A stretch of DNA of 24,763 bases, from positions 1 through 24,763 of the IMG/VR virus record IMGVR_UViG_3300042304_000666; one strand, 5' to 3'. The DNA comes from a virus. Numbering within the stretch: the first letter of the stretch is position 1; every line of letters begins with the position of its first letter. A program made the position numbers and the translations under genes. Positions 1 through 6,420 of the stretch are shown in pieces. Below the pieces are notes generated by a model. It searched no databases, was not told the origin of the DNA, and worked only from the letters and a program-made list of their open reading frames with translations.

Positions 1-105
1 TGGTTCTTCTGCAGGTGGTTCTTCTGCAGGTGGTTCTTCTGCAGGTGGTTCTTCTGCAGGTGGTTCTTCTGCAGGTGGTTCTTCTGCAGGTGGTTCTTCT
101 GCAGG
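1..105. repeat. Seven exact 15-bp tandem repeats
   Basis: The unit tggttcttctgcagg is repeated seven times without a mismatch. It is in frame with the minus-strand gene, each unit coding for Pro-Glu-Glu-Ala-Pro read in register. Two 18-bp variants follow at 106-141. The array meets the window edge, so its true copy number is unknown. Confidence 0.97.
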
Positions 106-1773
106 TGGTTCAACTGGTGCAGGTGGCTCAACTGGTGCAGGTGGAGTGGGAGCTGGCGCAGGTGCTGGTGCAGGTGCTGGTGCAGGAACTGCATCAATTA
201 CTGTTTGTGCGGCTGCTACTATTGTAGGTGCGGTGGTTACCTTTTCTACAGCCACTGAAACATTTGCAATTGCTGTTATTTTATTTGTTAAGTCTGTGCT
301 TGCATTGCTTAATGATGTAATTGTATTTTGTGAAACAGTTGCAATTGGCGCAATGGCTGTATTTGCATTTGCTGTATTTGTTGCAACAATAGCTGTAACT
401 GCTGAGTTTAATGTAGCAATTTGTGCATTTGCTGTATCAATTGCTGCTAATACAGTTGCATTGTCTGGATCAGGTGTAGGCGTAAACGCATCGCCTTGAC
501 TTATTGTTCCAGTAAAGCCTGCGGTAGTGCTTGTATTATTAATAGCTGTTACGGGGCCGCCTGTTGTTTCTCTTACGTTGAATCTAGCTCCATTTGGGAT
601 AGGGCCAGTAACACTTACATCGGCTTGCCATGCTCCATTTGATGGATTTACATCTGCGTTAAATCTAACCTGAGTCATTTGTGTCTCGGCTGTTTGCAAA
701 GGATAAACTCTTAAATCCCAAGCTACGCTGAGAGTGTTTGTGGTTGTTGAATATGTAATTCCAGATCCGTTACTCCACGTAGTCCAGTCGTATCCTGCTA
801 TAGAAATAGAGGGAGCATTTGGTGTTTCGTAATAATTAGCACCTTCATTTACTCCAAAAGTTATAGTTGCATTAGATCCAACATAGACATTATTATATGT
901 AACTCCACCCATCTGTAAATTAAATGGGAGATTCATTCTAACTCCAGCATCGTCTGTATTTGGCAAAACATTTGTTGTGGTGCCAATAGTTGCTACTAGT
1001 GCATTGACTGCATCTTGAGCGTTATTAATTGCTATGTTTGCTTGAGTTAATTGTGTTTGAGCCTCTGTCCGTGCAGGCGCTACTGCTGCCACCGCCGTAG
1101 TTGCTGTAGTAACTGTTGCAGTAGCAGTATCTATTGCTGTCTGTGCTGATTGAACTAAAACTGTTGCTGTTTCTGATTGGGTAACCTCTGTTGCAATTGC
1201 TGTAGAAACTTGCCCTACAGTAACAGATGGAACAGGTGATCCTGCTGGAGTTGCTGCCGTAGCAACTGCTTCTGTTAATGATGTAGTTGCAGATTCAACA
1301 ACCGTGGCTGCTGCTGTAACAACTTCCTGTGCTGTAGCAACCTCTGATGTTTGAGTTGTGGCTGTTACGGGTATTGAGGCTACGGCTTGTGTAACTGCCG
1401 CTACTGTTGAAGTAATTGCTTGAACAACTGCCGTTGCAGTTTCTACAACTGGGGATAAATTTGAAACTTCTGCTACAGCAGTAGTTGCTGCAGTCACCGC
1501 AGTGTTTGCTTCAGCTACGGCTGTGTTAGATGCTGTTACTGCTTGTACCGCTGTGGCTATTGTTACTGTTGCTGTATCTGATGCGGATGCTGCCTGTGCT
1601 ACTTCTGTTGTTGCTGTTGCAATTGCTGTGTTTACTGCCTGTTGTGCAGGGCTTACTACAACTTGTTCTGCAGGAGCAGGAGGCTCATCAGCATTAGCAA
1701 AATTAGGACTAAAAAGGAAAAGCCAGCCGATTACAAAAAGGCTGGTTAAAAAGTACTTAATCTTTCTAGTCAA
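1..1773 (-). CDS. Secreted Ala/Thr-rich repeat protein, C-terminus cut by window edge
   Basis: Open frame of 591 codons without a stop, running off the left edge. The start is TTG at 1771-1773, directly after an in-frame TAG and 8 bases downstream of a GGAG ribosome site; no ATG competes. The first ~30 residues form a Sec signal peptide: basic MTRKIK, a hydrophobic stretch, and a likely cut after ANA. Residues ~35-265 are Ala/Thr/Val-rich and probably helical. Residues ~265-410 look like a beta-sandwich with a NVYVGSNATITFG segment resembling nidogen-like domains. A second helical region follows to ~525. After that come Ala-Pro repeats, two PPAPVE units and seven PPAEE units. The protein is probably exported and may span or decorate the cell envelope, or be a virion or surface protein. 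The exact function is unknown. The opposite strand is also open here because of the repetitive composition. Confidence 0.85.
   Translation of the reverse strand, partial: MTRKIKYFLTSLFVIGWLFLFSPNFANADEPPAPAEQVVVSPAQQAVNTAIATATTEVAQAASASDTATVTIATAVQAVTASNTAVAEANTAVTAATTAVAEVSNLSPVVETATAVVQAITSTVAAVTQAVASIPVTATTQTSEVATAQEVVTAAATVVESATTSLTEAVATAATPAGSPVPSVTVGQVSTAIATEVTQSETATVLVQSAQTAIDTATATVTTATTAVAAVAPARTEAQTQLTQANIAINNAQDAVNALVATIGTTTNVLPNTDDAGVRMNLPFNLQMGGVTYNNVYVGSNATITFGVNEGANYYETPNAPSISIAGYDWTTWSNGSGITYSTTTNTLSVAWDLRVYPLQTAETQMTQVRFNADVNPSNGAWQADVSVTGPIPNGARFNVRETTGGPVTAINNTSTTAGFTGTISQGDAFTPTPDPDNATVLAAIDTANAQIATLNSAVTAIVATNTANANTAIAPIATVSQNTITSLSNASTDLTNKITAIANVSVAVEKVTTAPTIVAAAQTVIDAVPAPAPAPAPAPAPTPPAPVEPPAPVEPPAEEPPAEEPPAEEPPAEEPPAEEPPAEEPPAEEP
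106..141. repeat. Two 18-bp tandem repeats (PPAPVE units)
   Basis: Two copies of tggYtcaactggtgcagg differ at a single base. They code on the minus strand for the hexapeptide PPAPVE. They sit between the Ala-Pro run and the PPAEE array of the secreted protein. Confidence 0.9.
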
Positions 1774-1787
1774 CTAAGGCTCTCCAA

Positions 1788-1811
1788 AGTAAAACAATAT
1801 TTTTGTTTACT
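1788..1811 (-). other. 5'-terminal stem-loop of the secreted-protein transcript
   Basis: On the minus strand AGTAAACAA pairs with TTGTTTTACT (nine base pairs, one bulged T) around a five-base loop. It begins where transcription from the -10 at 1817-1822 should start. The ribosome site lies just after it. Confidence 0.5.
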
Positions 1812-1816
1812 TAGTA

Positions 1817-1822
1817 ATTATA
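1817..1822 (-). promoter_or_regulatory. Extended -10 promoter for the secreted protein gene
   Basis: Minus strand reads TGCTATAAT, a perfect extended -10. No good -35 is seen at 16-18 bases upstream, as is common for extended -10 promoters. It lies between the FmdB-like stop codon and the TTG start, with predicted start of transcription near 1810. Confidence 0.55.
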
Positions 1823-1840
1823 GCAGAATGTTAGTTTAAA

Positions 1841-2029
1841 CTACTTAGGATTATCTGTTTTATAAAATCCATTACCTTTAAATTGTATACCGAATGGTGT
1901 AAATTGTCTTGTCATTTGTGCATTACATTCTTCACAAATGTATCCTGGATCATTTTCAGAAATTGATCTTGTTACAGAAAGTGTTGCGTGGGCATCATCT
2001 TCTAGGCACTTATATTCATATACTGGCAT
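1841..2029 (-). CDS. FmdB-like small zinc-ribbon protein
   Basis: 62 residues starting MPVYEYKC and ending KGNGFYKTDN, the hallmark start and end of the FmdB family (small zinc ribbons, often annotated as putative regulators). The usual first CxxC is degenerate: Cys8 remains but its partner is Asp, with His14 nearby. The second pair, Cys32-x2-Cys35, is intact. Zinc binding may therefore use C8, H14, C32 and C35, or may be weakened. AAGGA precedes the ATG. The gene is preceded by a structured leader with its own -10. Its role in a phage is unknown; binding of nucleic acid or of a host protein is possible. Confidence 0.8.
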   Translation of the reverse strand: MPVYEYKCLEDDAHATLSVTRSISENDPGYICEECNAQMTRQFTPFGIQFKGNGFYKTDNPK

Positions 2030-2042
2030 TACTTGTCCTTTA

Positions 2043-2130
2043 ATGTTGGTGAGCAGTTTGGGGACATACTCAGGTCCATCCTGCGGGTAGCAGCCCGCTA
2101 TCTGCGACTCCCCGATGAAGGGGTGCAGAT
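2043..2130 (-). ncRNA. Candidate structured leader RNA upstream of fmdB-like gene
   Basis: Three consecutive hairpins lie between the hsp20 stop and the FmdB start. From the 5' side: an outer ATCTGC/GCAGAT stem (2125-2130 with 2100-2105) enclosing CCCC/GGGG; a GCGGG/CCCGC stem (2083-2087 with 2094-2098); and a short GGAC/GTCC stem (2062-2065 with 2074-2077). The stretch is much more GC-rich than its surroundings and has no credible coding frame. A TATAAT lies just upstream, so the RNA would start at the first stem. I do not recognise a known riboswitch class. It could be a leader, a small RNA or an mRNA-stabilising element; the 3' end is uncertain. Confidence 0.5.
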
Positions 2131-2134
2131 TTCT

Positions 2135-2140
2135 ATTATA
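2135..2140 (-). promoter_or_regulatory. -10 element before the structured leader
   Basis: Minus strand reads TATAAT inside GGTATAAT, overlapping the region just after the hsp20 stop. No clear -35 and no TGN extension. Predicted start near 2128, within the first strand of the leader stem. Confidence 0.4.
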
Positions 2141-2142
2141 CC

Positions 2143-2565
2143 TTATTTGATTTTAATTGTTTTTGGTTTCTTTTCTTCTGGAACAATACGTTCCAAAGAA
2201 ATACGCAACATGCCGTCTTTTACTTCGGCACCAGTAACTTCAATAAATTCTGCTAATGCAAATTCACGAGTAAACTTGCGAGCTGCAATTCCTTTATGAA
2301 TTACTTTTTCTCCAGATACTTCTGTTTTAATTTCTCCTTTAACTACAAGAGTTTGTTCATTTACAGAAATGTCTAAATCAGTTCTTGAAAATCCTGCCAC
2401 TGCTATTTCAATGCAAAATGAGTCTTCATCTTCCATTTGAATTACATTATATGGTGGATAGGTTGATTGTGCTGAGTGATTTTGGATTCTAGATAGTCTT
2501 TCAAAATCTCTATTGAATCCGATAAAAAATGGATCATTAAAAAAATCCAAAGTTGTTGTTACCAT
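2143..2565 (-). CDS. Hsp20 small heat-shock protein
   Basis: 140 residues. The N-terminal arm (FFNDPFFIGFNRDFERL) resembles bacterial IbpA-type Hsp20. An alpha-crystallin domain spans about residues 38-130, with YNVIQ, the AGFSRTDLDISV segment and a GxLxIxLE-like strand (DGMLRISLERIVP). The tail carries the I-x-I motif (TIKIK) used in oligomer assembly. Hsp20 proteins are ATP-independent chaperones that hold unfolding proteins; phage copies are known, for example in cyanophages, and may assist particle assembly or protect host functions. AAAGGAGC precedes the ATG. A dedicated promoter and 5' hairpin lie upstream. Confidence 0.93.
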   Translation of the reverse strand: MVTTTLDFFNDPFFIGFNRDFERLSRIQNHSAQSTYPPYNVIQMEDEDSFCIEIAVAGFSRTDLDISVNEQTLVVKGEIKTEVSGEKVIHKGIAARKFTREFALAEFIEVTGAEVKDGMLRISLERIVPEEKKPKTIKIK

Positions 2566-2590
2566 TTTTGCTCCTTTTAAGCGAGTTAGA

Positions 2591-2617
2591 TTAGTACCCC
2601 CGTTAGGCGGATACTAA
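2591..2617 (-). other. 5'-terminal stem-loop of the hsp20 transcript
   Basis: Minus strand TTAGTATCC pairs with GGGTACTAA to form a stem with one G-T pair; it ends close to the predicted start of transcription (near 2614). It lies 3 bases after the -10 and before the ribosome site. It has no T-run on the minus strand, so it does not look like a terminator. Confidence 0.5.
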
Positions 2618-2620
2618 TAT

Positions 2621-2650
2621 ATTATACCATCTAGGTAACTAGAATTGCAA
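2621..2650 (-). promoter_or_regulatory. hsp20 promoter
   Basis: TGGTATAAT extended -10 (TATAAT at 2621-2626) with TTGCAA at 2645-2650, 18 bases upstream. The -35 overlaps the intergenic region just after the thermonuclease stop. Predicted start near 2614. Confidence 0.6.
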
Positions 2651-2651
2651 A

Positions 2652-3059
2652 TTATTTTTTAGATTTTGTTCTAATTTTAGCAAGCGCTTCAAAATCTTTT
2701 ACTTTAGTATCTCCTAGGTATCCCCAGGCATATCCATCGGCAATCATTTGTTCATTAATAGAAATCTTAGATCCATCTAGAAACACCCACCCAAGAATGC
2801 GTCCATATTTTTCTGATGAGTCCATTTTTTCTGTTTTAATAATAACTTCTTTAGCGTCTTTAATCTTAGACTTGACATACTCTTTAGCCTCTAAGCCTAG
2901 AACCTTTTCCGCTTTATTTGTTGTTCTACTTTCTGGAGTATCAATTCCAGCCAGTCTGACTCTTGAGCTAAAGGATATATCAAAGCCTAGATCAATTTCT
3001 ACGTCTATTGTATCTCCGTCTACTACATTAGTTACTTTCTTAACGTGGTATTCGTACAT
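2652..3059 (-). CDS. Thermonuclease (staphylococcal nuclease-like)
   Basis: 135 residues from the ATG at 3057-3059, which overlaps the lysin stop as TAATG; a longer in-frame start exists but would add 19 residues overlapping the lysin gene and not resembling the family. The SNase OB-fold core is clear: VVDGDTIDV near 12-20, VRLAGIDTPES at 34-44, and EKYGR at 83-87. The catalytic Arg35, Glu43 and Arg87 and metal-binding Asp residues are present. It would hydrolyse DNA or RNA with calcium. No signal peptide is seen, so it probably acts in the cell, perhaps on host DNA, or is released at lysis. It is translated in tandem with the lysin. Confidence 0.92.
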   Translation of the reverse strand: MYEYHVKKVTNVVDGDTIDVEIDLGFDISFSSRVRLAGIDTPESRTTNKAEKVLGLEAKEYVKSKIKDAKEVIIKTEKMDSSEKYGRILGWVFLDGSKISINEQMIADGYAWGYLGDTKVKDFEALAKIRTKSKK

Positions 3060-3601
3060 TACTTCTTCTTTACGGTTGCCTTTACTGTAGCAGCTTTTGG
3101 CGCTGGAGCATCCCAATCTGGACGAGCAACTGCCATTACTAAGCTATATGCTCTCTTCTTAAGAAATACGCCATCTCCGTTTGCTTGTGATCCCTTTGCA
3201 TTACCAGAGGTATTGCCTTCAAAACAATGTAAATTCTTTCCGTCATTCTTGTATACAATTCCAACGTGCTCTGTATCAGTAGGTGTCTTATCAAAATTAA
3301 AAAATACTACATCTCCTGGCTGTGCTTGTCCGATTGGAACAATTCTTTTGTTTTTTGCAAACCATTGTGCTCCTGCGTCACAAGATGCGAAGCCTTTCTT
3401 TGTTGAAGCTGCCACTAAATGAACTAGGCCTGCGTCATCAAAACATCCTGAAACAAACATTGCACACCAAGGTTGGTGATTCATTCCATATCTTTTTCCA
3501 AAAATTGTATCGTTATTTGGTCCTTCTGAATATCCTTCATCAGCATACTTTTTTGCTGCTGCTAAAACTTTTACTGCTAGTGGATGTCTATCTTCTGCCA
3601 T
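3059..3601 (-). CDS. CHAP-domain peptidoglycan hydrolase (endolysin)
   Basis: 180 residues. The CHAP core is evident: QPWCAMFVSGCF with catalytic Cys46, QPGDVVFF at about 94-101, TEHVGIV with catalytic His112, and a FEGNTSG segment at 127-133. CHAP enzymes cleave peptide or amide bonds in peptidoglycan. There is no signal peptide and no separate cell-wall-binding domain; the lysine-rich C-terminal tail (KAATVKATVKKK) may bind the wall by charge. No holin is seen nearby, although several small membrane proteins are encoded elsewhere. A tail-associated lytic role is less likely given the size and the position after the tRNAs. GGAG precedes the ATG. Confidence 0.88.
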   Translation of the reverse strand: MAEDRHPLAVKVLAAAKKYADEGYSEGPNNDTIFGKRYGMNHQPWCAMFVSGCFDDAGLVHLVAASTKKGFASCDAGAQWFAKNKRIVPIGQAQPGDVVFFNFDKTPTDTEHVGIVYKNDGKNLHCFEGNTSGNAKGSQANGDGVFLKKRAYSLVMAVARPDWDAPAPKAATVKATVKKK

Positions 3602-3634
3602 TTTATTTCTCCTTATTGTAGTTAACTTACATAT

Positions 3635-3640
3635 ATTATA
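3635..3640 (-). promoter_or_regulatory. Extended -10 promoter for lysin/thermonuclease
   Basis: Minus strand reads AAATGATATAATATA, with a TGA extension. The same 15-base context recurs at the promoter at 23449-23454. No -35 is recognisable because tRNA-Gln occupies that position. It gives lysis genes a start separate from the tRNA transcript. Confidence 0.5.
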
Positions 3641-3652
3641 TCATTTTCTTAG

Positions 3653-3723
3653 CTTCTCACCATGGATTCGAACCACGATTCTTGCCTCCAAAGGGCAATG
3701 TCCTGCCGTTGGACGAGTGAGAA
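3653..3723 (-). tRNA. tRNA-Gln (UUG)
   Basis: 71 bases fold as a full cloverleaf. The acceptor stem is TTCTCAC/GTGAGAA with discriminator G. The anticodon stem is TTGCC/GGCAA with loop CTTTGGA, so the anticodon is TTG and reads CAA. The T-arm has the standard TTCGAAT loop. CCA is not encoded. Confidence 0.93.
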
Positions 3724-3724
3724 A

Positions 3725-3798
3725 TGGAGCGGATGATCAGAATCGAACTGACCCCTTCTGCTTGGAAGGCAGAGGCACTACCAATATGCAACATCCGC
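3725..3798 (-). tRNA. tRNA-Gly (UCC), CCA encoded
   Basis: Acceptor stem GCGGATG/CATCCGC, discriminator T, and an encoded CCA. The anticodon stem TCTGC/GCAGA encloses CTTCCAA, giving anticodon TCC, which reads GGA. The D and T arms pair normally. It is the only one of the five with an encoded CCA. Confidence 0.93.
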
Positions 3799-3806
3799 AT
3801 GCTATG

Positions 3807-3879
3807 TGTCCCTAGTTGGATTCGAACCAACGCTGTATAGATTTTAAGTCTACCGCCTCTACCGCTGGGCTATAAGGAC
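3807..3879 (-). tRNA. tRNA with Leu anticodon (UAA) on a short-variable-arm body
   Basis: Cloverleaf of 73 bases: acceptor GTCCTTA/TAGGGAC, D stem GCCC with GGC, anticodon stem GTAGA/TCTAT around CTTAAAA, and T stem GTTGG/CCAAC. The anticodon is TAA, reading UUA (Leu). The variable region is only about five bases (ACAGC), whereas leucine tRNAs normally have a long variable arm. The discriminator is A, as expected for Leu. CCA is not encoded. The identity is therefore less certain than for its neighbours. Confidence 0.85.
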
Positions 3880-3884
3880 TTTTG

Positions 3885-3957
3885 TGCCGTCGGCAGGAAT
3901 CGAACCTGCGGCCAAGACCTTAGAAGAGTCCTGCTCTATCCCCTGAGCTACGAAGGC
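3885..3957 (-). tRNA. tRNA-Arg (UCU)
   Basis: Acceptor GCCTTCG/CGACGGC with one T-C mismatch at the fourth pair. The anticodon stem GGACT/GGTCT encloses CTTCTAA, giving anticodon TCT, which reads AGA. T stem GCAGG/CCTGC. The 5' end is six bases from the stop codon of the preceding gene. CCA is not encoded. Confidence 0.92.
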
Positions 3958-3963
3958 ATTTAG

Positions 3964-4275
3964 TTAATCGTTTGGAATATCTTCTTCATGCATATTAATT
4001 TCTATTAATCCTAAATCTTTTGCCATTTCATGTCCTTCTTCAGACATTTCTATTGTTGCTTCAAGATTATCATTATATGTAACATTAATTAAGCCAGCCT
4101 CATATAACTGGACCAGCGATCTATCAACATGCTCTTGATGCGCTTCCCATAGTTCTGGCGCAATTTCTTTTGCTTTTTCTGTAATCTGAAAAATAAACTC
4201 ACCATGTTCATCCATTCCAGTTAACTCAACTGCACCCAATTGTAAGTACATTGATAATTTCTCATCATCATCCAT
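3964..4275 (-). CDS. Small acidic protein, winged-helix-like
   Basis: 103 residues, strongly acidic at both ends (MDDDEK; HEEDIPND). The middle, with FQITEKAKEIAPELWEAH, SLVQLYEAGLINVTY and EMSEEGHEMAKDLGLIE, has the helix-helix-strand spacing of small winged-helix proteins, but no family is recognised. GAGGAG lies just before the ATG and only a few bases after the 3' end of tRNA-Met, so the message is probably released by tRNA processing. It is embedded in the tRNA cluster. A regulatory or DNA-mimic role is possible but not shown. Confidence 0.75.
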   Translation of the reverse strand: MDDDEKLSMYLQLGAVELTGMDEHGEFIFQITEKAKEIAPELWEAHQEHVDRSLVQLYEAGLINVTYNDNLEATIEMSEEGHEMAKDLGLIEINMHEEDIPND

Positions 4276-4287
4276 GTGTTCTCCTCG

Positions 4288-4361
4288 TGCAACAAGTAGG
4301 ACTTGAACCTACGATTACCGAATTATGAGTTCGGGGCTTTAACCAACTAAGCTATTGTTGC
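4288..4361 (-). tRNA. tRNA-Met (CAU), elongator-like
   Basis: Acceptor GCAACAA/TTGTTGC pairs fully from base 1, unlike typical bacterial initiator tRNA. The anticodon stem CCGAA/TTCGG encloses CTCATAA, giving anticodon CAT. The T stem GTAGG/CCTAC is normal. It could also be tRNA-Ile2 if C34 is lysidine-modified. CCA is not encoded. Confidence 0.9.
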
Positions 4362-4369
4362 TTAGTGAT

Positions 4370-4621
4370 CTATTGTATCGTGCCATCTTCATTCTTGTCA
4401 ATAGTTTCTTCTACTATTTGCTGCACATATTCAGAAAAATGTTTTCTAATATTTCCCATAGGCCTATAACCAGCAGCCTTCCAAATTCTTTTATATTCAA
4501 TTACATTAGTAAATGTAGTTGGACATAAGATTATTCCGTTATACTCTTTTAATACTGTTGGCAGCGGAACGTGCTTACCACAGCATTTACATTCTTTAGC
4601 TTTTTCTTGATACGTACTCAT
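4370..4621 (-). CDS. Small Cys-rich protein following terminase
   Basis: 83 residues, overlapping the terminase large subunit stop as ATGA. A Cys/His cluster near the N-terminus (CKCCGKHVPL: C11, C13, C14, H17) plus Cys33 suggests metal binding. The rest, with YKRIWKAAGYRPMGNIRKHFSEYVQQIVEE, is basic and helical, then acidic at the end. No family is recognised. Translational coupling to the terminase suggests a packaging-related or early-morphogenesis role, but that is inference from position only. Confidence 0.75.
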   Translation of the reverse strand: MSTYQEKAKECKCCGKHVPLPTVLKEYNGIILCPTTFTNVIEYKRIWKAAGYRPMGNIRKHFSEYVQQIVEETIDKNEDGTIQ

Positions 4622-6420
4622 ATTATTGTCATCCTGTCCATTGCATCTCTTAAGTTTTCTGGCATTCTTGGTGCCCTTATCATATTATATGAGTCTGTCT
4701 GCCCGTCATTTTTTGTTCCAAAGTCATTATCATAACTCATGGACTCATAGGTATGTATATTTATTTCTTCATTTGTATCAAATTTACTTCTGCTAATAGC
4801 ATTGTAAATAGCGCCACAAACTGCATCCGCCAAGTCTTTTGAACCTTTTCGTGGGTGGTCAACCCTATCTCTCATTATCTTAAGCTGAAGTAATTCATCT
4901 ATAAGTAATTGTATGTGTGGCCCAGACAATCTTTCTTCAGCTACTATCATTGCCATGTCGTCATAATGTTTTTTAGCGACAGACAGAATCTCTGTATTGA
5001 TGCCGTATTGTTTTAGTTGTTGCATCATATCGTGAGAATTCCATCTGTCAAAGGTACATACTCGTATTTTAAATCCACGAGTTTTTAATGAAAGAATATA
5101 ATCCTTTACTTCAGTAAAGTCTACAGACTTATCTTTTGTTGGCGTCCAAAATCTTACTGCATCTATTTCGACAATTGGTGCTGGTTGAGAATATGTATCA
5201 GTAACTTTGATATTAACCCATTTATTTACATGACCCATTGCAACTGCACAATGGTCGTGTTTTTGAGCTAAGTCTACATGCAAAAAATATTCTTTATCTG
5301 GATCTGGAATAAACCAATCTTCAAGCCTACCAAAATTATCTACAGCAAGGTGTCCTTTATTAAAAGCTTTCTCAACCTTTTCTCTTGACTTAAAGAATGC
5401 ATCAACAGCATCAGGTGGCATACATGCAAATCTAGACAATGCGTCTAAAGGATTGGTAAAGAAAGCTACTTTAAAATCATCAATTTTTCTAACGGGGTTT
5501 ACTTCCCAGGTTGGCCTCTTAAGGGCATATACCCTAGGAATCTTATATGAAAGAATGTGATCCTCTTCCCATTCAACACTAAATTCGTTGCCCTGTGTGT
5601 CATCTGGTAAATCTTCATCCATCTTAAACTTATGATCACGAATAATTGTTTCTTTATCTGCTACTACAGCGTTGTATCTTTGCTGGATATAGTCATTTTT
5701 GTATCTAGGAAATGACAACAAGATTACCTTGCCAAAGTCTGGAAAACGAGAATCTACAGATGCACGGTACATATCATATATAGCAGCACCTGTTTTTGCC
5801 TGCTCATGTCCTGTTGTATTGTCAATAGCAAATCCTGAAATTTCATCAAGAATAACTACAATTACGTTATAGCCTTCCCATGCCTCACGCTCTGAGTGAC
5901 CTGAGTGAACTGTAATGGCTTTATCAAACTTAACCTCTGAAGCCTTATCATTATATTTTCCAGCAAACCAAGGTGACTTATCTATTCTTGTTTTAAATCC
6001 TTTAAAGAATACGTTGCTTGCTTGTTGAGAGTTAATAGCAATATTAATAATATCAATGCTGTCCCCTGGAGGTTTTCCATAGTACGTGGCTGGATCTTTA
6101 AGGCACAATAGTAAATATACTATATAGGATACCGCAATTGTTGAGCAGTAATCTTTTCCCGACCCTTTTCCTAGCTGAGCAACTACTTCATTAGCGGTCT
6201 GTTTAAATCTTATTCTTCCTTCTTCTTCTCCAAAAAGTTTGATGAGCGTTGACTCTTTATAAATCTGAGAGCTTTTTTCGATAAGCGTGTATTGATAGTC
6301 GGAAAGTTCTGGAAGCCCAAGGTATTCTGGACTTCTGACAAACGTTTTAAGATCGACTGGTTTTTCATCGAACTCCTCTCCATCGAGCATGTCGATAATG
6401 TCATTAAAATCAAACGACAT
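4618..6420 (-). CDS. terL: Terminase large subunit
   Basis: 600 residues. The N-terminal ATPase carries the Walker A LGKGSGKD (83-90) and Walker B VIVVILDE (186-193). A C-terminal RNase H-like nuclease follows, with HVDLA (Asp383), TFDRW (Asp458) and KDLADAV (Asp529/Asp532) as the metal-binding acidic residues. It is the packaging motor that translocates and cuts DNA into the procapsid. The length is somewhat above the common 450-550 range. The start overlaps the small-subunit gene by 11 bases, indicating co-translation. Confidence 0.95.
   Translation of the reverse strand: MSFDFNDIIDMLDGEEFDEKPVDLKTFVRSPEYLGLPELSDYQYTLIEKSSQIYKESTLIKLFGEEEGRIRFKQTANEVVAQLGKGSGKDYCSTIAVSYIVYLLLCLKDPATYYGKPPGDSIDIINIAINSQQASNVFFKGFKTRIDKSPWFAGKYNDKASEVKFDKAITVHSGHSEREAWEGYNVIVVILDEISGFAIDNTTGHEQAKTGAAIYDMYRASVDSRFPDFGKVILLSFPRYKNDYIQQRYNAVVADKETIIRDHKFKMDEDLPDDTQGNEFSVEWEEDHILSYKIPRVYALKRPTWEVNPVRKIDDFKVAFFTNPLDALSRFACMPPDAVDAFFKSREKVEKAFNKGHLAVDNFGRLEDWFIPDPDKEYFLHVDLAQKHDHCAVAMGHVNKWVNIKVTDTYSQPAPIVEIDAVRFWTPTKDKSVDFTEVKDYILSLKTRGFKIRVCTFDRWNSHDMMQQLKQYGINTEILSVAKKHYDDMAMIVAEERLSGPHIQLLIDELLQLKIMRDRVDHPRKGSKDLADAVCGAIYNAISRSKFDTNEEINIHTYESMSYDNDFGTKNDGQTDSYNMIRAPRMPENLRDAMDRMTII

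Noticed and set aside
1-141. Possible CRISPR array
   Set aside because: Repeats are directly adjacent with no spacers, short, and in frame with a coding sequence.
15-499. Plus-strand open frames rich in Leu/Val/Gln or Gly/Ala across the repeats
   Set aside because: They are the reverse reading of the repeats of the minus-strand secreted protein, which has a start, ribosome site and signal peptide. The plus frames have no ribosome site and unnatural composition.
1502-1777. Plus-strand 91-codon open frame
   Set aside because: It is antisense to the signal peptide and Ala/Thr region of the secreted protein; openness follows from the repetitive Ala/Thr codons.
2033-2299. Plus-strand 88-codon open frame
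   Set aside because: It runs through the three-hairpin leader and antisense to hsp20, and all neighbours are on the other strand.
2591-2617. Hairpin as a terminator after the thermonuclease gene
   Set aside because: No T-run follows it on the minus strand and it lies downstream of the hsp20 -10, so it is better read as part of the hsp20 leader.
3060-3116. Longer N-terminus for the thermonuclease
   Set aside because: The extra 19 residues overlap the lysin gene and do not resemble the family, whereas the ATG at 3057-3059 gives the TAATG overlap seen elsewhere and a normal N-terminus.
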